Assembly (NCBI GenBank): GCA_037176885.1
Contig: JAWWNJ010000048.1
Span: 744,001-808,000 of the forward strand
Direction of reading: 5' to 3'
Source: Favolaschia claudopus
Lineage: Eukaryota; Basidiomycota; Agaricomycetes; Agaricales; Mycenaceae
DNA length: 64,000 nt
How positions within the stretch are numbered: the stretch's first letter is position 1; each line of letters opens with the position of its first letter. The notes under the pieces are model-generated. The model was not told the origin of the DNA. It ran no database searches and worked only from the letters and a program-made list of their open reading frames with translations. This document shows, one piece after another, positions 19,616 to 31,948 of the stretch. Both the position numbers and the translations under genes were made by a program.

Positions 19616-22600
19616 CAGTGTTGTACTTAAGATATTAAGGGCTTAGTCTTAATAAGGTCTTAATCCTTATTAAGGGAAGGTCTTAATTTTGGGACGAGCC
19701 AGAGCTAAGGGGTTAATAACCCTTAATATACCACGTGACTTGAATGTGGGAACCTACCTGCCACGGGCGTCAAAGAGCGCGTCGAGAGGCTGTGTTTCTT
19801 GGCGCTCTCTTTAACGCCCTTGACAGATGCTTTCCCACAATCAAAGGTGTCGTTTCTTTTGCGTTTCTTCGTATATTTTCTCAGCGGCTCTTATCAATAA
19901 GCCATATATAATGCAGGGATGTATGTTTTCAAGTGGTCTGGGAATGAGCACCGGAAAGCAGAGCCTCGAGTAACTTAGTGAAATTTATACATCAGAATAT
20001 CAATTGAATCACATGCAATACATTCGGCTCCGTGAAAATTTTCACCTCGTCTTTTGTCGTCTTTACTCTTCACAATGCCTCCCAAACCCGGTGAAATCTG
20101 GACTGTATTCCATAAAAGCTCCGATAAACCCAACGGCAGCCATCACCGAGCCACTCACTGGCGTTGTATCGATGCCGAAAGACCTTCCACCGAGGCGATT
20201 GATATTGAGGACGACTGGAATTTAATGAAAAAAGAGGCTTGGTTCTCAGCTGGTGAATAGAAAATCCAGCAAAATGACGATGAACTGACCTTTGTTTAGC
20301 TCTAGAATCCGCTTTGGCCAAAGGCAAAGATGCCAATGGAGAAAAGGGTGCGATGGCCGCACATCTTCGAAAATGCGAGCATGCCACGGCCGAGGAGAAG
20401 GCAATGGCTGTAAGGATATCTCCAACAAAGAAGGAGAAGGAAGAAGCTCAGAAAGGGAAGGGGAAGCGGAAGCAGGCAGACGGTGATGAAAAGGGTGCTG
20501 ATGCGGATGATGAGGGTGTCGGGGGCTCGGGTGGTGGCAAGAAGCGGAAACTTGTCCAGGCCGTGGAGGCCTCGTTTTCCCAGTCGCAGCTGAAGGTCTT
20601 CAGGGGGATCGAGGTACCTTTCTCTGCAGACCACAAGCATGCCATTGCTCAGCAAACATTGCGCGCAACTCAGTCAGCGAATTTTCCAGAGAGGTGGACA
20701 GAGGATCCCGAAGTCATGAAGCTTTTCCTGATGATGCGTTCGAAGGCCATGGAGGTCATTCCATCATGTAGGGAGCTTGGGGGGTCGTTACTGAGAGACG
20801 CAGCTAACGAGGTCGACAGAAAGATTGCTGCACAAGTCAAAGGACAAGATGTGACTATGTCGTAAGTTTTAACAGCTCTTCTTGTCGGTTTTTCTGAAGT
20901 TTTGCCCACAGGACGGACGGTTGGCGTACGAATCGAAGGGATGCAGTTGGCGGTGTTACTTTGACGCATAATTTCAAAGTGAGTCGTAATTCTTGAATAT
21001 GATCGTTTGTGATTATGTCCTGACGTACCCAGACACTACTCGTCGATATATTGCGCACAAACAAGCTTTTGAAGGACGGCGAATCTATGAAGATAATGTT
21101 CGGTGACATGATCGATAAAGCAGAGGCAGAGCTTATGTGTTTCGTCATCGCCTTCCTCACCGACAATGATGGTGGGAGTAAGAAGGGCTGACTTCTACTG
21201 GCAGCAGCTCGCCCGTACCTCCTTACCTTTGCCTGCTGCGCTCACCAAGGCCAGCTTATCCTTGGTGATTACCTTTGCGAGAACGAAGATGCTGCGACTC
21301 TAATAGGCGAGCTCATCGACTTCGTCAATTGGCTCAACAATCACGACAAAGTTCGGGCCATCTTCGACACGCAGCAGCAGGAACTGTCGGGCAAGATCTT
21401 GGCGTACATTCTTCCGAATCTCACACGCTGGACGACTCATCTCATTGCCGCAATCCGATTCTCGCTACTCAAAGCTCCCATCCGTGCCGCGGTTCTGAAC
21501 CACCCAGATGCAATTGTCAAGGCCCAGGTTGGCGCCGAGACAAACGCGCGGAAGAAGATGGCACTCCAGGATGACGCTATCCACCACTGCACCGTTGTCG
21601 AATCACACGCATGGTGGGATAGACTCCAACAGACTATCATCCCCGATTTCGAGCACATATGCTATCTGACCAACATAGCCCAGAGCGACCATGTTCGTCC
21701 CGACCAATTCTTTCTGGCTCTAGCAGGTCTCTTCCTCCATTTCCGCGGATTCTCGACTCTCGACTCGCTCCAAGGCTTCCGAGCGCGGACTGGGGCAGCG
21801 CATGTGCAAACACATCGAGAAACGCTTCAAAGAGCTCGACCAGGTTGTTTTCGTCCTCGCTTTGATATTAAATCCATTTGAGCGGCTTTCACGCTTTGGT
21901 GATAAAGCGCAGATTGATGTCTTCAAACTTTCAACCGAACTTATTACCGTGCGTGCTCATTTCTCATGTCGCTCGGATCCTCTGCTAAATTGAGAGCAGC
22001 TTTTCAAACGTATGAAAACTCGGCCCCCGAAAACGCCATACACTGCCGCCGAGCAGCAAGAGTTTGATTCCACACTTAAGGCGACTTTGCAGGTTGTCAA
22101 CACCGCATTTATGCAATATCTGAGTGCGACCGGCCCTTTCGAAAGCTGGTTTTTAGCGGATTCGCACCAGAAAGCGTCATATGAAACAATTCACGTATGT
22201 CCTCCGAGTGGCTTGTTCCGACAGTAATATATCTTCACAACATCGCAGGGCAACGATCCTCTTCCGTTCTGGGAGATGCTGAAAGTCAACGCCGCTGTTC
22301 TACCGCTCGCTCAATTTGCGCAGCTGCTACTCCGACTTGTGGTCAATCAGGCAGGGCTCGAGCGCGTATTTTCGGACTTTTCAAACAAGAAGAATAAGAA
22401 ACGCAATCGCCTAACGCTGAAAAAAATGGAGCAGCAAGCAAAAGTAAGTTCGTTTTTACTGTCTTGTGCAACACGGCTCAACTATGAGCGCGGAGGTCGA
22501 AAAAATCATGAAGACTCACGTCTACGGACACTACTCTCCGTTCCGCGGTACGCAGATGCTATCCTGAGCGATACTGATGACAGCGAAGATGAGGGTCAGA

Positions 22601-23912
22601 AAAAATCAGTCGTAGTGCGGTCTTCCGCTGCGTGGAGAAAACAGGTTGCAGACTGGCGGGCGGAAATGCAAGAGCTTGACACTGCCTCGGATGACGACAA
22701 CGACGGGGACAGTGACAAGGATTTGCCAGCAAACGTCCCTCTTCCCACCACAGGCCGCCGCCTCCGCGCCCAACGGTCGTGGTTTCCCACTACGTTGGAT
22801 TCCCTTTTTGGGGGCGTCATTGAAAATCCCTTCACACTATCGCGGCGAGAAAGAGTTGTGTCGGAGGAAAGTCTTTATATGGAGCTTCTTGCGGCTGAAC
22901 ACAGTGGTGAAGAGCCTGACGACGGTGCTCTGGAAGGATCCGACGACAATTACGCACAGCCGCGTTTCCTCAATTTATCGGGCCGACAAGTTAATTGTTA
23001 AGTTCTAAGTTTCTCATTTGGAATATGGGTCCCAGAAATTAGTTAGAATGCATTTGATTTCTTGGGGCTAGAAACATAACTAGATGATATAATTTCTTGT
23101 CATATATCTAAATCCAATAAATCTGTTGTATCCTCACATCTTTCCTGAGCAAATAAATCAGCGACAATTCATAGAGGAAAAGTCCCAGATGACTGAGACA
23201 GTAAATTTTAGATTTAGAGTCCCCAGAAAGGCTTCAAGATATGTGGGGTTTTCTGTGTGTAAGAAACTCGAAGTTTCTGGACTCATTTGAGTGCCAGATA
23301 AATTGGACTAAAAACTTAGGATTTCACACAACATTAGATGTATCTGCAGGCTCTGGCAAATACATTTACTGGTGTCTAAAACTCTAAGTTTTCGGTCTGA
23401 TTTCCTCGGCTCATAAACGAGTCCAAAAAGTTCAAGTTTCTTGTACGTAGGAAACTCCACATAGTTTGAAGCATTTTTGGGGACACTAAATCTAACCTTT
23501 ACTGTCTCATTTATCTGGGAATTGTACTCTATAAATTGTGTACGGTTTATTTGCTTCTGAAAGCTATTAGGATACAATAAATTTATTGGACTTAGATAGG
23601 GGACAGGAAGTTATATTATCTCGTTACTTTTTTGGATCAATTGTATTTTAGCTGATTTTTGGGACGCATATTCTAAATGATAAACTTAGAGCTTAACAAT
23701 TAACTTGTCGGCCCAATAAATTGAGGAAACACGGCTGTGACGAGGGCTAGTGGGAGCTTTCCGTTCATAATCTTTGTGTAATTGTTCTTTTCCCGATTTG
23801 GAAATAACCCTTAATTACACCCTTAATTTGAGCACCCTTAATAAGGCTTAATAAAGACCTAAGCCCTTAATTTTGCAGAGCACCCTTAATAAGACCCTTA
23901 AGTACAACACTG
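19616..23912 (+). mobile_element. hAT-superfamily DNA transposon, 4.3 kb, nested
   Basis: Terminal inverted repeats CAGTGTTGTACTTAAG / CTTAAGTACAACACTG have the CAG..CTG ends typical of hAT. Subterminal TTAAGGG/CCCTTAA motifs cluster at both ends. It encodes one transposase in plus orientation. Flanks are TACGAGAC then TCG on the left and TACGAGAG on the right: close to an 8 bp duplication but offset by three bases, so the target site was slightly altered or the left border is blurred. Confidence 0.85.
20075..23001 (+). CDS. hAT transposase (BED finger, RNase H-like core, C-terminal dimerisation domain)
   Basis: Start ATG 20075 (MPPKPGEIWTVFHKSSDK). About nine exons with in-phase GT-AG junctions reach a stop at 22999-23001. 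The N-terminus has a BED-type zinc-finger pattern (THWRC, then AHLRKCEHA) and an NLS-like basic stretch. The core has the fungal hAT landmarks TDNDGG, then ACCAHQGQLILGDY, then LPNLTRWTTHLIA. The C-terminus carries the dimerisation signature FAQLLLRLVVNQAGLERVFS followed by NRLTLKKMEQQAK and an acidic tail. An intron at 21726-21773 is needed to keep the frame (LALA joined to SERGLGQRM). No stop or frameshift was noticed, so the protein may be intact. It would cut and paste the host element in the nucleus. Confidence 0.85.
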
Positions 23913-24051
23913 TACGAGAGACCTCGGACTGCCGGGTAGATCAATGGAGAGTCGAGTATGGTCAGGAGGTACTGATCCATGACGCTGTGCTGTTAAGTTC
24001 AAGAACTTTTGAGCATTGACACCATATATGGTGTATTTCGGAATTAATTGT

Positions 24052-25230
24052 CTACTGGAGCAGGGGCAGCATGTGACAAAATATTGTCCACCCCTCAGCA
24101 AGCTTCATCTCTGGACTCCCAATTTGTTCATACGCTCCGAAAGCCATCATATCAAACTCATCCGAAACCCATCGGTAGCACTCCTCCCGAGACTTGGGAA
24201 TGTTCCTTCGAAGAGCATCAATCTTATCCTGAGGTGCCTGCTTACCAAACTTGACAAGCCCAAAACGCTCAGGAAAGTCGAAAATATAATTCGGAGAGAC
24301 CCCAGAAGGCAGAATTTTATCCTTCTGAGACCGAATACGGTGGTTGTTCCAGTAGTCCACAAAGTCATCCAAGCAAAGTTGAACAATCTTCGGCCACAGC
24401 CACTTGAACAAGTTGCTTCAAGACATTACTCAAGAGTTAAGGAACATTATGCAAGGGCGACGTACATGTGTAGCTCAAAGGCCGGATTGAAGTAGTTCAT
24501 GCTCTTGCCAAGAGAAAGGACTTGCTTGATATCACAGCCAATGTAGTTGGTGAGAAGATGCCAAGAAGATTCAACCGGAATGTTGTCGGTACTGGGCAGC
24601 GCAACAAATGCAGGGTGCTCCTCCACAGAGGTATTTGGCATACAGTGTTGGCTAAATATCCGGTTAGTATAGCTCAAAATGAGAATATCAGACGCTTACC
24701 GCAAGGCTATGTGTGCAGCATATAATTCCCCTGTCTCGGACCCTCCGTCAACTGTAGCTTGAACAAAAACTGAGAATGTTGTGAGTATTGTGTCGTGATA
24801 TAGCCCTCTGAAGCCTTACCGCCATTCGTTTCAACCAGATCGAGGTAATAATGCCCGACCGTTGAGGAGCAGCGGGCATTAGGCACGGTCAAATATTTGA
24901 TCAAGCGACTACTCGAATGGCAGCGAGCACCATATATATCAATTCCGACGGGTCCCATTTGCAAACCCTTGAAATTGAGTTTTTCGTGGCCGTCAAAATG
25001 AATCTCGTAATAAACACCGGTATCTGTCAAATGCCCGCGCTCTTTAGGACGGCGGTTACGCCCAGGGAATCTGGCCTCGGCTCCACCCGGATCCAGATCC
25101 GACATAATACGACGAACTGTATCCCTGGCATTTGTTAGTACAATCTGTGTGACTACGATGAGTAGACTGACCGAGGAATTTTTAGCTTATATTGCCGAGA
25201 AATTTGATTCTGCACTGTTGACGGACCTTT
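24052..25230 (-). CDS. Integrase-like DDE transposase of the 19147-25601 element
   Basis: Exons read right to left: ...TVQNQISRQYKLKIP | RDTVRRIMSDLDPGG...VYYEIHFDGHEKLNF...DLVETNG | VFVQATVDGGSETGELY..ALR | QHCMPNTSVEEHP..STDNIPVESSWHLL... | NLFKWLWPKIVQLCLDDFVD YWNNHRIRSQ...stop at 24052. Short GT-AG introns join in phase. The first D in IHFDGHE, the second in TVDGGSET and the E in IPVESSW form a DDE/rve-like triad. This protein family is widespread in agaricomycete genomes, usually annotated only as integrase core domain. Its place inside an element with TIRs and target duplications supports a role as that element's transposase. The N-terminal exon is not resolved: a stop lies just upstream of GKGPSTVQ. 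Confidence 0.7.
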
Positions 25231-25608
25231 TCCTCAAACATGTGTATTACTTAGATTACTGTGCCAGAATTTCAGACCATGTTTGTGCATAGAATTGAGG
25301 CGTAATAACCCGAACTTTGACGCGGCTGCATTACACAGCCACACAACATTTCACAACATCATCTTTTACGCACAGGGGTTGCCTCAGAATAGTCTACAAT
25401 TTAATTTGCATTGATATAAGGTTCATTAGCTTTGACCTGTACCTCAACTAGGCATGGGAATGTGCAATAGCCTAAGGGTGGACCCACCATAGTCTTCCCA
25501 ATTAGGCAATCACATCAATCAACTCGTTGAGGCACTTCGGACTTCTTCGGAACTCGGATGTCAAAAGTTCAAAATCAACCTCGACCATCCCGCCTACCGT
25601 AACCGGCA

Positions 25609-27056
25609 GGTAGCGGCCGAACTGATCTCTTTGATAGCGTATCACGATGAGAAGGTGGTTGGCAAATGGCGCCATTTTTTCGTGCTCTTTGTCTCCTCCC
25701 ACCATCTCCCACTTCCCTCCCCTTCCGACCTTTCACCCCGCCATCGTCGATTCAAAGCTCAAATCTTCTCTATTCTTCACAGTCGAAGCATCTCAATCCC
25801 TCAATGATACTTTCGGCGCGCCTCAAGCTCACATCAAGCTTGCTACCTTCCAGCCCCAAGCCTTGTCTTGTCTCGTTGTCCCTCCAGCGAATACGTCCAA
25901 GTCTTTCCTCAAGTCGAACACCCAATCTCATGTTCGCACTAAGCAAGTCTCGCAAGAATCTTGGGATCTTCCTCAACCTCCTTAACCTTTTTGACCTCCG
26001 CGCAAGACAACTTGGTGTTGATGTACAACTGCTTCAGGACGCTAGTGCGTGATATCCTGCTTTGCTTCGTGTATCCTGAACTGAGTCTCCCTATTTTAGT
26101 TCCTCTGCCTACCTAGACTGCGCGAGGTGCTCAACTCCGAGTTCTTATGTATCTCCACTCACTCCCCCAATTCCTTACCAACACCTCGCTCTTCTACGAC
26201 TCCGCCTGCTTGCTCTATCTGTTCCTTCCCACCATACCTCATGTAGTCCGCTACGTAGCTCGAGCCTGTACCAAGCCATGAATATATCTATTTTATATCG
26301 CTTTTCATCTGCGGGACCGTGTTAAAATCACATCTAAATAAGGGAATTGTTTGCTGAAACGTTTCTAGCCGAGAATATGCGACTCTATGCGAGTCTATGT
26401 AGAACGGTGAGTTCTACAGCGAACTGTATAGAGGGCGACTTACTACGCGGTCTATGGCTCTATGCGGCCTATATAGGCCTATCTAGAGTCTCCAGGTTTT
26501 CCAGATGATGAGATTCCAAGATTTCAATCCTTGTCTCATCAAAAAGCCAACGGTTTGCAAGATAACCTTCTTTGCTGCCGGGAAATTGGATCTTTTCCTG
26601 GTTATCTCTCGAAGGACGACTCACTGAGGTTCCATTCTACTGAGGTTCCATTCTACTTGCCGCGTGCCTTCGCCATTTTAGCGCCAGGAAGAGATGCTAT
26701 ACGGTCAAATGACGCATTTTGCCGCGATGACCTGTACCCTGTGTGCAGTGTGTGCAGAGCCTGTTTTCTATACCAGGAACCCACCACGGCTTTGCCTCAT
26801 GGCCGCTGGTTCTTATGCTCGGGCCTCTACATCCTTTGCTCTTTGCGACTCAGACTAGCTGACATCCCACTCTTGATTCATCGTTCTACACTCCCAATGT
26901 TTTACCGCTCAGGGAGACGCTTGTGGAAGTGGCTGGTTTGGAATCTTGGATCACTGTGACTCTGGCAGATGGGGAGAACCCACTTAAACCCACCGTGGTG
27001 ATCAACGGTTCGGATACAATCAACGCTGCTCCCTCACTGTGCTAACCTTTGCGTAG
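25609..27056. other. Gene-poor stretch with small repeats
   Basis: Plus-strand Ser/Pro/Leu-rich frames at 25647-26052 and 26531-26959 show no family resemblance or conserved splice sites. Holds the CATAGA/TCTATG segment (26360-26510) and a 16 bp tandem duplication. Confidence 0.4.
26623..26656. repeat. 16 bp tandem duplication
   Basis: ACTGAGGTTCCATTCT occurs twice in a row. Confidence 0.85.
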
Positions 27057-28122
27057 GAGGAAACGGGGGGTCTGGCGGTGGCGCTATGCTTCAGGGCGGC
27101 CCAGGGGGCACGGGAGAAGGACCACACGTTCATCTATCGGCCCATGGAACGGTTGCTACCGGAAGTGAGTTTTCCTGTTTCGAAACTCACCAAAAGCTTC
27201 GCTGTGTACGATCTAACGAATAACGCGGTAGATCTATCGTATCAATATCACCACCACTATAATATTGGCTTCATTGCCACCGGGCCCTTTCCGCGAACGA
27301 CAATGCAGAACTGGGTTATACCACTCGTGCATCGATTCGTGGACTTCACAGCTAGTGGCGAGAACAAGCTGAAATTTGCTATGTACTGTGCTTCGGTGGC
27401 TTCATTGTTACCGGGCCCTCGTCATTTGGCATACCGCCTCGGGCTGGTTCCCGTCTTTGCCATCCCTTTCCTTGCTGTTCCCCGCCTACTTTTTCCGTGT
27501 GCAACCATCATCCTTGTCGATGTGACGGGAGAACGTAGACCGATGCCGCTAGATCTATGGAGAGATGCTAAAGTAAGTCACTAAATATGTGATGTAATTT
27601 GAGTGGACTCGACGGCCGTGTCCAGGCTTTCGTAGAAGAGCTTTGGGAAATTTTCGACGGCAATCAAGCAATAACCAGCATTATTTTGTCACATCAGTAT
27701 CGTATACAGAACTGCGAATGCTCGGTTTACCGTCTTGGGAGCCGCCAAGTTACTGCTGGCACTGAAATTTTCATGGCCGCGATGGTTTATGGCGATTCCG
27801 CCAAGATGGAGTGTCCCTATTGCAAGACTGAAGTGCATGTGTCTGCAGGTCACAATCTTGACGCTTCAATTGATTGGTGAGCTCCATTCCATACGATAAA
27901 GGGCTTCTGTTCACGGATTTGCTTAGTGATCACTGTCGCCGGAGATTCTCTACATCTCTTTCACGATCGCCTGAATCACCCGGACCAACAGCCTCTTCGG
28001 AAGCTAGTGACGGAACGCTGCAAACCCCCTCTGCCCCCGATACTGCCTTGTTCAAAATTGTACACTTGGTGTTATATCCTCAAGTTAGGCGGATGCCATC
28101 TTCGCAAGGTACGGGGGTCTGA
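27057..28122 (+). CDS. Glycine-rich / ubiquitin-like / zinc-ribbon protein, copy B
   Basis: A glycine-rich exon (GGNGGSGGGAMLQGGPGGTG then EGPHVHLSAHGTV) follows an acceptor GCGTAG at 27056 and ends at a GTGAGT donor (27165). Next come FAVYDLTNNAVDLSYQYHHH (from 27197), a central region, the ubiquitin-like start IILVDVTGERRPMPLDLWRD, an intron 27573-27625, and AFVEELWEIFDG...YRIQNCECSVYR...VTAGTEIFMAAMVY. A zinc ribbon CPYC...CDHCRRRF is created only by splicing 27877-27926. The tail is Ser/Pro-rich. Phases fit at the last two introns, but the first junction is one base out of phase, so either a missed intron or early decay is present. Upstream exons are missing from view. The role is unknown; the domain pairing suggests ubiquitin-like or nucleic-acid-linked regulation. 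Confidence 0.5.
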
Positions 28123-28821
28123 ATGAGAACTCAAGTGTTGTGGCAGCTGAATGGAGAATTTACTGACAGGGGAAGCCGAGGGCTTCAATTATGTGGATAT
28201 ATATGACCGTGCAGGAGGTAGGTTTAGACCCAATCTAGATTTCGATTTGAGCGTTGCAGAAGCTGATTTTGAGAATTTGACGACAGGGCTGAGACGCATC
28301 AATATAATCCACCTACCATCAGAGGCAATTCCGTGCGCCACCGCGTCTATATGACCCACCAGCCACCCAAGGGGGCACCCCGGAAGGGCCTTAAAAATTT
28401 CCTTGCCCCTTGTGTCTAGTGCTCAAAAGCTCTCTGGAGCTCTCAAGATGCTTTAGAGGGTGTTTCACTTGCTTGGAATGCATACTTCAGCCTCAATGCC
28501 GCGGCTTTTTGTGAGAGCTTGCCGATTTATTAGTTTTGCATGGTGTAACATCTGGAAACCAGCATGGAACTGGGCTTTATATATAAATGATGTGAACATT
28601 GCGGATATGGAAGGAGACAATCAATTCTTTTACCAGGTCAATTCTGTTGAGATTCGAGAGATGGGCGCTTAAGCACAGCAAAAGCACAGAGTAAAGTAAT
28701 GGATTGATCAAGACATAGCCTGAGGAAGCCTCGCAATCGCATGAGGATGCGGATTGCACTGGGGGCCCGGGGTTTATATACAGTACATGAAACATTCTAG
28801 GCTGTTCTACCACCTTATTAT

Positions 28822-28876
28822 GGGGGGATAGTATACCACCCGCTCTAATTAGCAATGGTGTGTGGTGGAATCAAAC
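28822..28876 (+). repeat. Inverted repeat arm, left (partner 33455-33508)
   Basis: ATAGTATACC..., CTCTAATTAGCAATG and GTGGTGGAATCA match the opposite strand of 33455-33508 (ATAGTATACTAC, CTCTAATTAGCAATG, GTGGTGGAATCA). A second TAGTATACTACG lies just inside at 28897. Confidence 0.6.
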
Positions 28877-31092
28877 CAGAGGTTTAGAGTGAATTTTAGT
28901 ATACTACGTTAGAGTGCTTTGGCAGGGGGTAGGCTTACCATCAGCAGTGAGCTCGCGGTCGTCGTCATCGTTAAGAGCAGCGAACAAGTGGATACGTAAA
29001 TTTGATCAAATTTGCATGTATTTGGGCAACGGCCTCGACCGTGGCTTGGCGCTGTCGAGCGCGATGAGCTCGATAGATAGTTAGAAAAATCGCGTAAAAT
29101 CTACGAAAAAAGGAGTACATGCCTACATACTGTCGCATACTATAGCATAAGAATAACGACTACATTGTCAAAACTCCATCCGTATAACCGTATAGCTTCA
29201 AGGACAGTATAAGAAAAATTAATGGGACGTGCGGGCAGCGTCGCACGTCTACAACTCCGAGCCCGATCGCAAACCCGCACGTGGGTGCGCTTCCAGCGTC
29301 CGAACTAGCGCATGCGGTGCCCTGGAGGAGCGCGAGGAAGCTGTCGGCTGTCGCGCGCGCGCGACTCTTCGTCTATCTTGCGAGGAACAGCTGCACTCGT
29401 CCGGGCCAAGAAGCAGCGTGCTGTCGCGCTTCTGCTGATTCAACAGCGCGGCAGTAGCTCCCTCGAGTCGTGGTCGGTCGAACCCAGGGAGCGCGGCGGC
29501 AGGAGCGGTGGTGGATTCGTTGCGGGGCATGGCATGGGGATGCGGGAGAAGGTGGTAGCGGAAGAGAAAGGAAAACAGAGACAATGAGGATGGTGTTACG
29601 AGTGTAGTAGTGACCGAGTTGAGGACGAGATCACCAGGCTGGTGAATGATAGCAGACGTGCCGGATCGTTCCATAGCGCGGCCATCCTGACTGCAACGAG
29701 AGCGGTGATGAGGGCGGTGCATGTCGGCCTTGACTGTCGTTGACGGCTGTAGAGTGGGGCGCGAAAGCTGGCACAGGGGTACTGCGCGTCGACTTTTCCA
29801 TACGAGAATCGCGGGAATAGCGGCTATGGTGCGGATGAAATGAAGAAACGGGTCAATTTTGTGCGCATCGGATGGGTAGGATGCAGCCAGCGAGTCTTGC
29901 GACTTACTTTACTTGATGATGCACTTCAATTTCGGCATGAATATGGGTTGCGGCCCCCAGATCAACAGGTAGAGAGATTAGAGACGAAAAGTGTTGGTAT
30001 ATAAGCGTCACGCACCATGTCAGGCCGGGAATACTGTAAGAACAGAGCGGTTCTCCAATGAAAAGCACTACTGCACGTCTAAATTTGTGCAATGGAAGAT
30101 GTTATTGACAGAGAAACAGCAGATTGAGGGTTCCGGAAATGGGGCAGAGGTCAGAGATCCTAGTATAAGAGAGCCTTTAATTGTTGTGGAGTGATAGAGT
30201 TGCATGCGAGCGGTGAGCATGCGTCGACGGCGCAGACATGGTGGCCAAAAGCGAGCGTGTCACGTATGTGACGGCGTTACTTCCCTCCATCAAACCCATC
30301 GTAACCGGTCGAAACATCGAACATTGAGTTTCCCAAGCATGTTTCTCAAAGCTTCAAAAGTTCTGACTTAGTTTTCAAGCTTATACTGCTAGTATATATA
30401 AAGCTGAAGGTTTAAACAGGGAACTTGATTTTTTTTCGAGGTGATTTCACGCAAATAACTCGGGGTGTGAGTTCAGGGCTTGACAATCTCTGTATGTATC
30501 TGAAGCACTGAGGTTAATGGCATAACAGTTCATTGTTCTAATATCAATGCCTTGATGTGTTTCTCAAGCAGAACTGTGCACTGCAGCTCCTGAAATGGCT
30601 GGTGTGACAAGTGAAACCATTGCTGTATATTTAGTCCTAGCCTCCATGTTGCGATCTCATAATTCGGATTCGGACTCGTCCATATCACTGCTTTGATGGG
30701 TCAGAAATCTACAGCTGTACAACGTGTTTGAAAAAAATTCAATTTTTACCTTATTTCGCGATTCTCGGGGACAGGCGGATGTTGGAGACTCCAAATGTGA
30801 CTCAGAACTTGATTAAAGTAATGCAGGAGTCCGAATATATCGTTTGCCCTGGGGTCCCATGGTTATCTGGGTGGAAATATGCAAACGGGACCAAAATTGA
30901 GGTTTCATGTAACAAGGTTTGGCACTGACACTCGAGAACTGAGTTGTTCAACTGAAATTTCAGATATATTGTCGAACTCACACTTGCTCCAAGGGCGCAG
31001 TTTTGACGAATGTGGTTTATACATGCCGCCTCTATGTCCCATGATTTTAGGGGATTGTTCTGTAGCCCTCCAGGACCCAAACCTCACTGAAT

Positions 31093-31132
31093 GCGAATGT
31101 TTCGACCGATTAGCGAATGTTTCGACCAGTTA
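31093..31132. repeat. 20 bp tandem duplication
   Basis: GCGAATGTTTCGACCGATTA is followed by GCGAATGTTTCGACCAGTTA. Confidence 0.85.
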
Positions 31133-31948
31133 GCGACGGAATTTGGCCCATAGAATATATATTTCTTCATAGAATCCTATTATCTTAGGATATGATGTGC
31201 TAATCTCTGAGGTCAATGAAATTGGAGTGAATACAGAAGAGCTAAACCCGGAGTGTAGTCTCGAGATTCAAGTTTTGTGGATATCGGAACGCTCGGAGGA
31301 ATGGTCCGATATCACCGAACCAGGAAAACGAGTGCCCGAGGAACGATTAGAGCCCAAGCAGGAGAACAGGGTGTAGAAAGATGAATTGATAGATTGTCTA
31401 CTCGCCGTTGGATCATCCACAGAATCCATTGAGGGCGCCGGAGGGTCCGGGAGGGATCCGAGGAGGGGCGAGAATCCAAATACCGGGTTGGGAGGCCTTC
31501 GGAAGAAGTCGGATTAGCCATTGAGATTACTCCCTGTGCAGAGGTGTTGTCTCTAGGTCTTTACTTCCAACAGAATGGCGGAAAAACGAAGGCAATCGAA
31601 AGGAAAAAACAATAGCATCAAACGATCAATCCATCAGCCAGCCCGCCCACCAAATCCATACACAGTCTGTGACAGATCCTGGTAAGGAATCTAGACGTAT
31701 CAGAGAGCCTGTGAGCAGTAGTGGCTGGTTTGGTGGCATGGAAGGCGAAGGGGAGCTGCAGGGAGGGCCGGGGCAAGAAGTGGCGGAACGGGTTGATGGA
31801 TGACGGCTTGATGGTAACAAGAACAAACAAATGACCCGTTTCGGAAGAGCGGACAGCGCGTTATGCACGGACCATCAAGGCGCGATCCGCGGGCGAGCGG
31901 TGGGCGCGGATACGGGCGCTGGCGGCCCCCCAGGGTGGAGGATGTATG

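Larger units (their letters stand above)
19147..25601. mobile_element. Integrase-like DDE transposon (IS3EU-like), split by a hAT element
   Basis: Termini TACGGTAGGCGGGATGGTCG and its complement; the first ~32 bp of the two ends are identical and similarity continues for about 95 bp. The flanks carry ACCGGCA on both sides (19140-19146 and 25602-25608). Removing the nested hAT element (19616-23912) leaves about 2.16 kb, most of it an integrase-like gene on the minus strand. TAC...GTA ends and a bacterial IS3-type integrase fold recall the eukaryotic IS3EU superfamily. From memory IS3EU makes 6 bp duplications, whereas 7 bp are seen here, so the assignment is tentative. Confidence 0.8.
28123..31948. 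other. Gene-poor stretch
   Basis: No splice-supported gene. A GC-rich part (29230-29720) is open on both strands with biased Arg/Ser/Ala composition; 30.3-31.2 kb is AT-rich with no coding signal. It contains the left arm of an inverted repeat (28822-28876) and a 20 bp tandem duplication (31093-31132). Confidence 0.4.

Noticed and set aside
29249..29722. GC-rich frames open on both strands
   Set aside because: Biased Arg/Ser/Ala composition, no splice sites that extend them, no recognisable domain.
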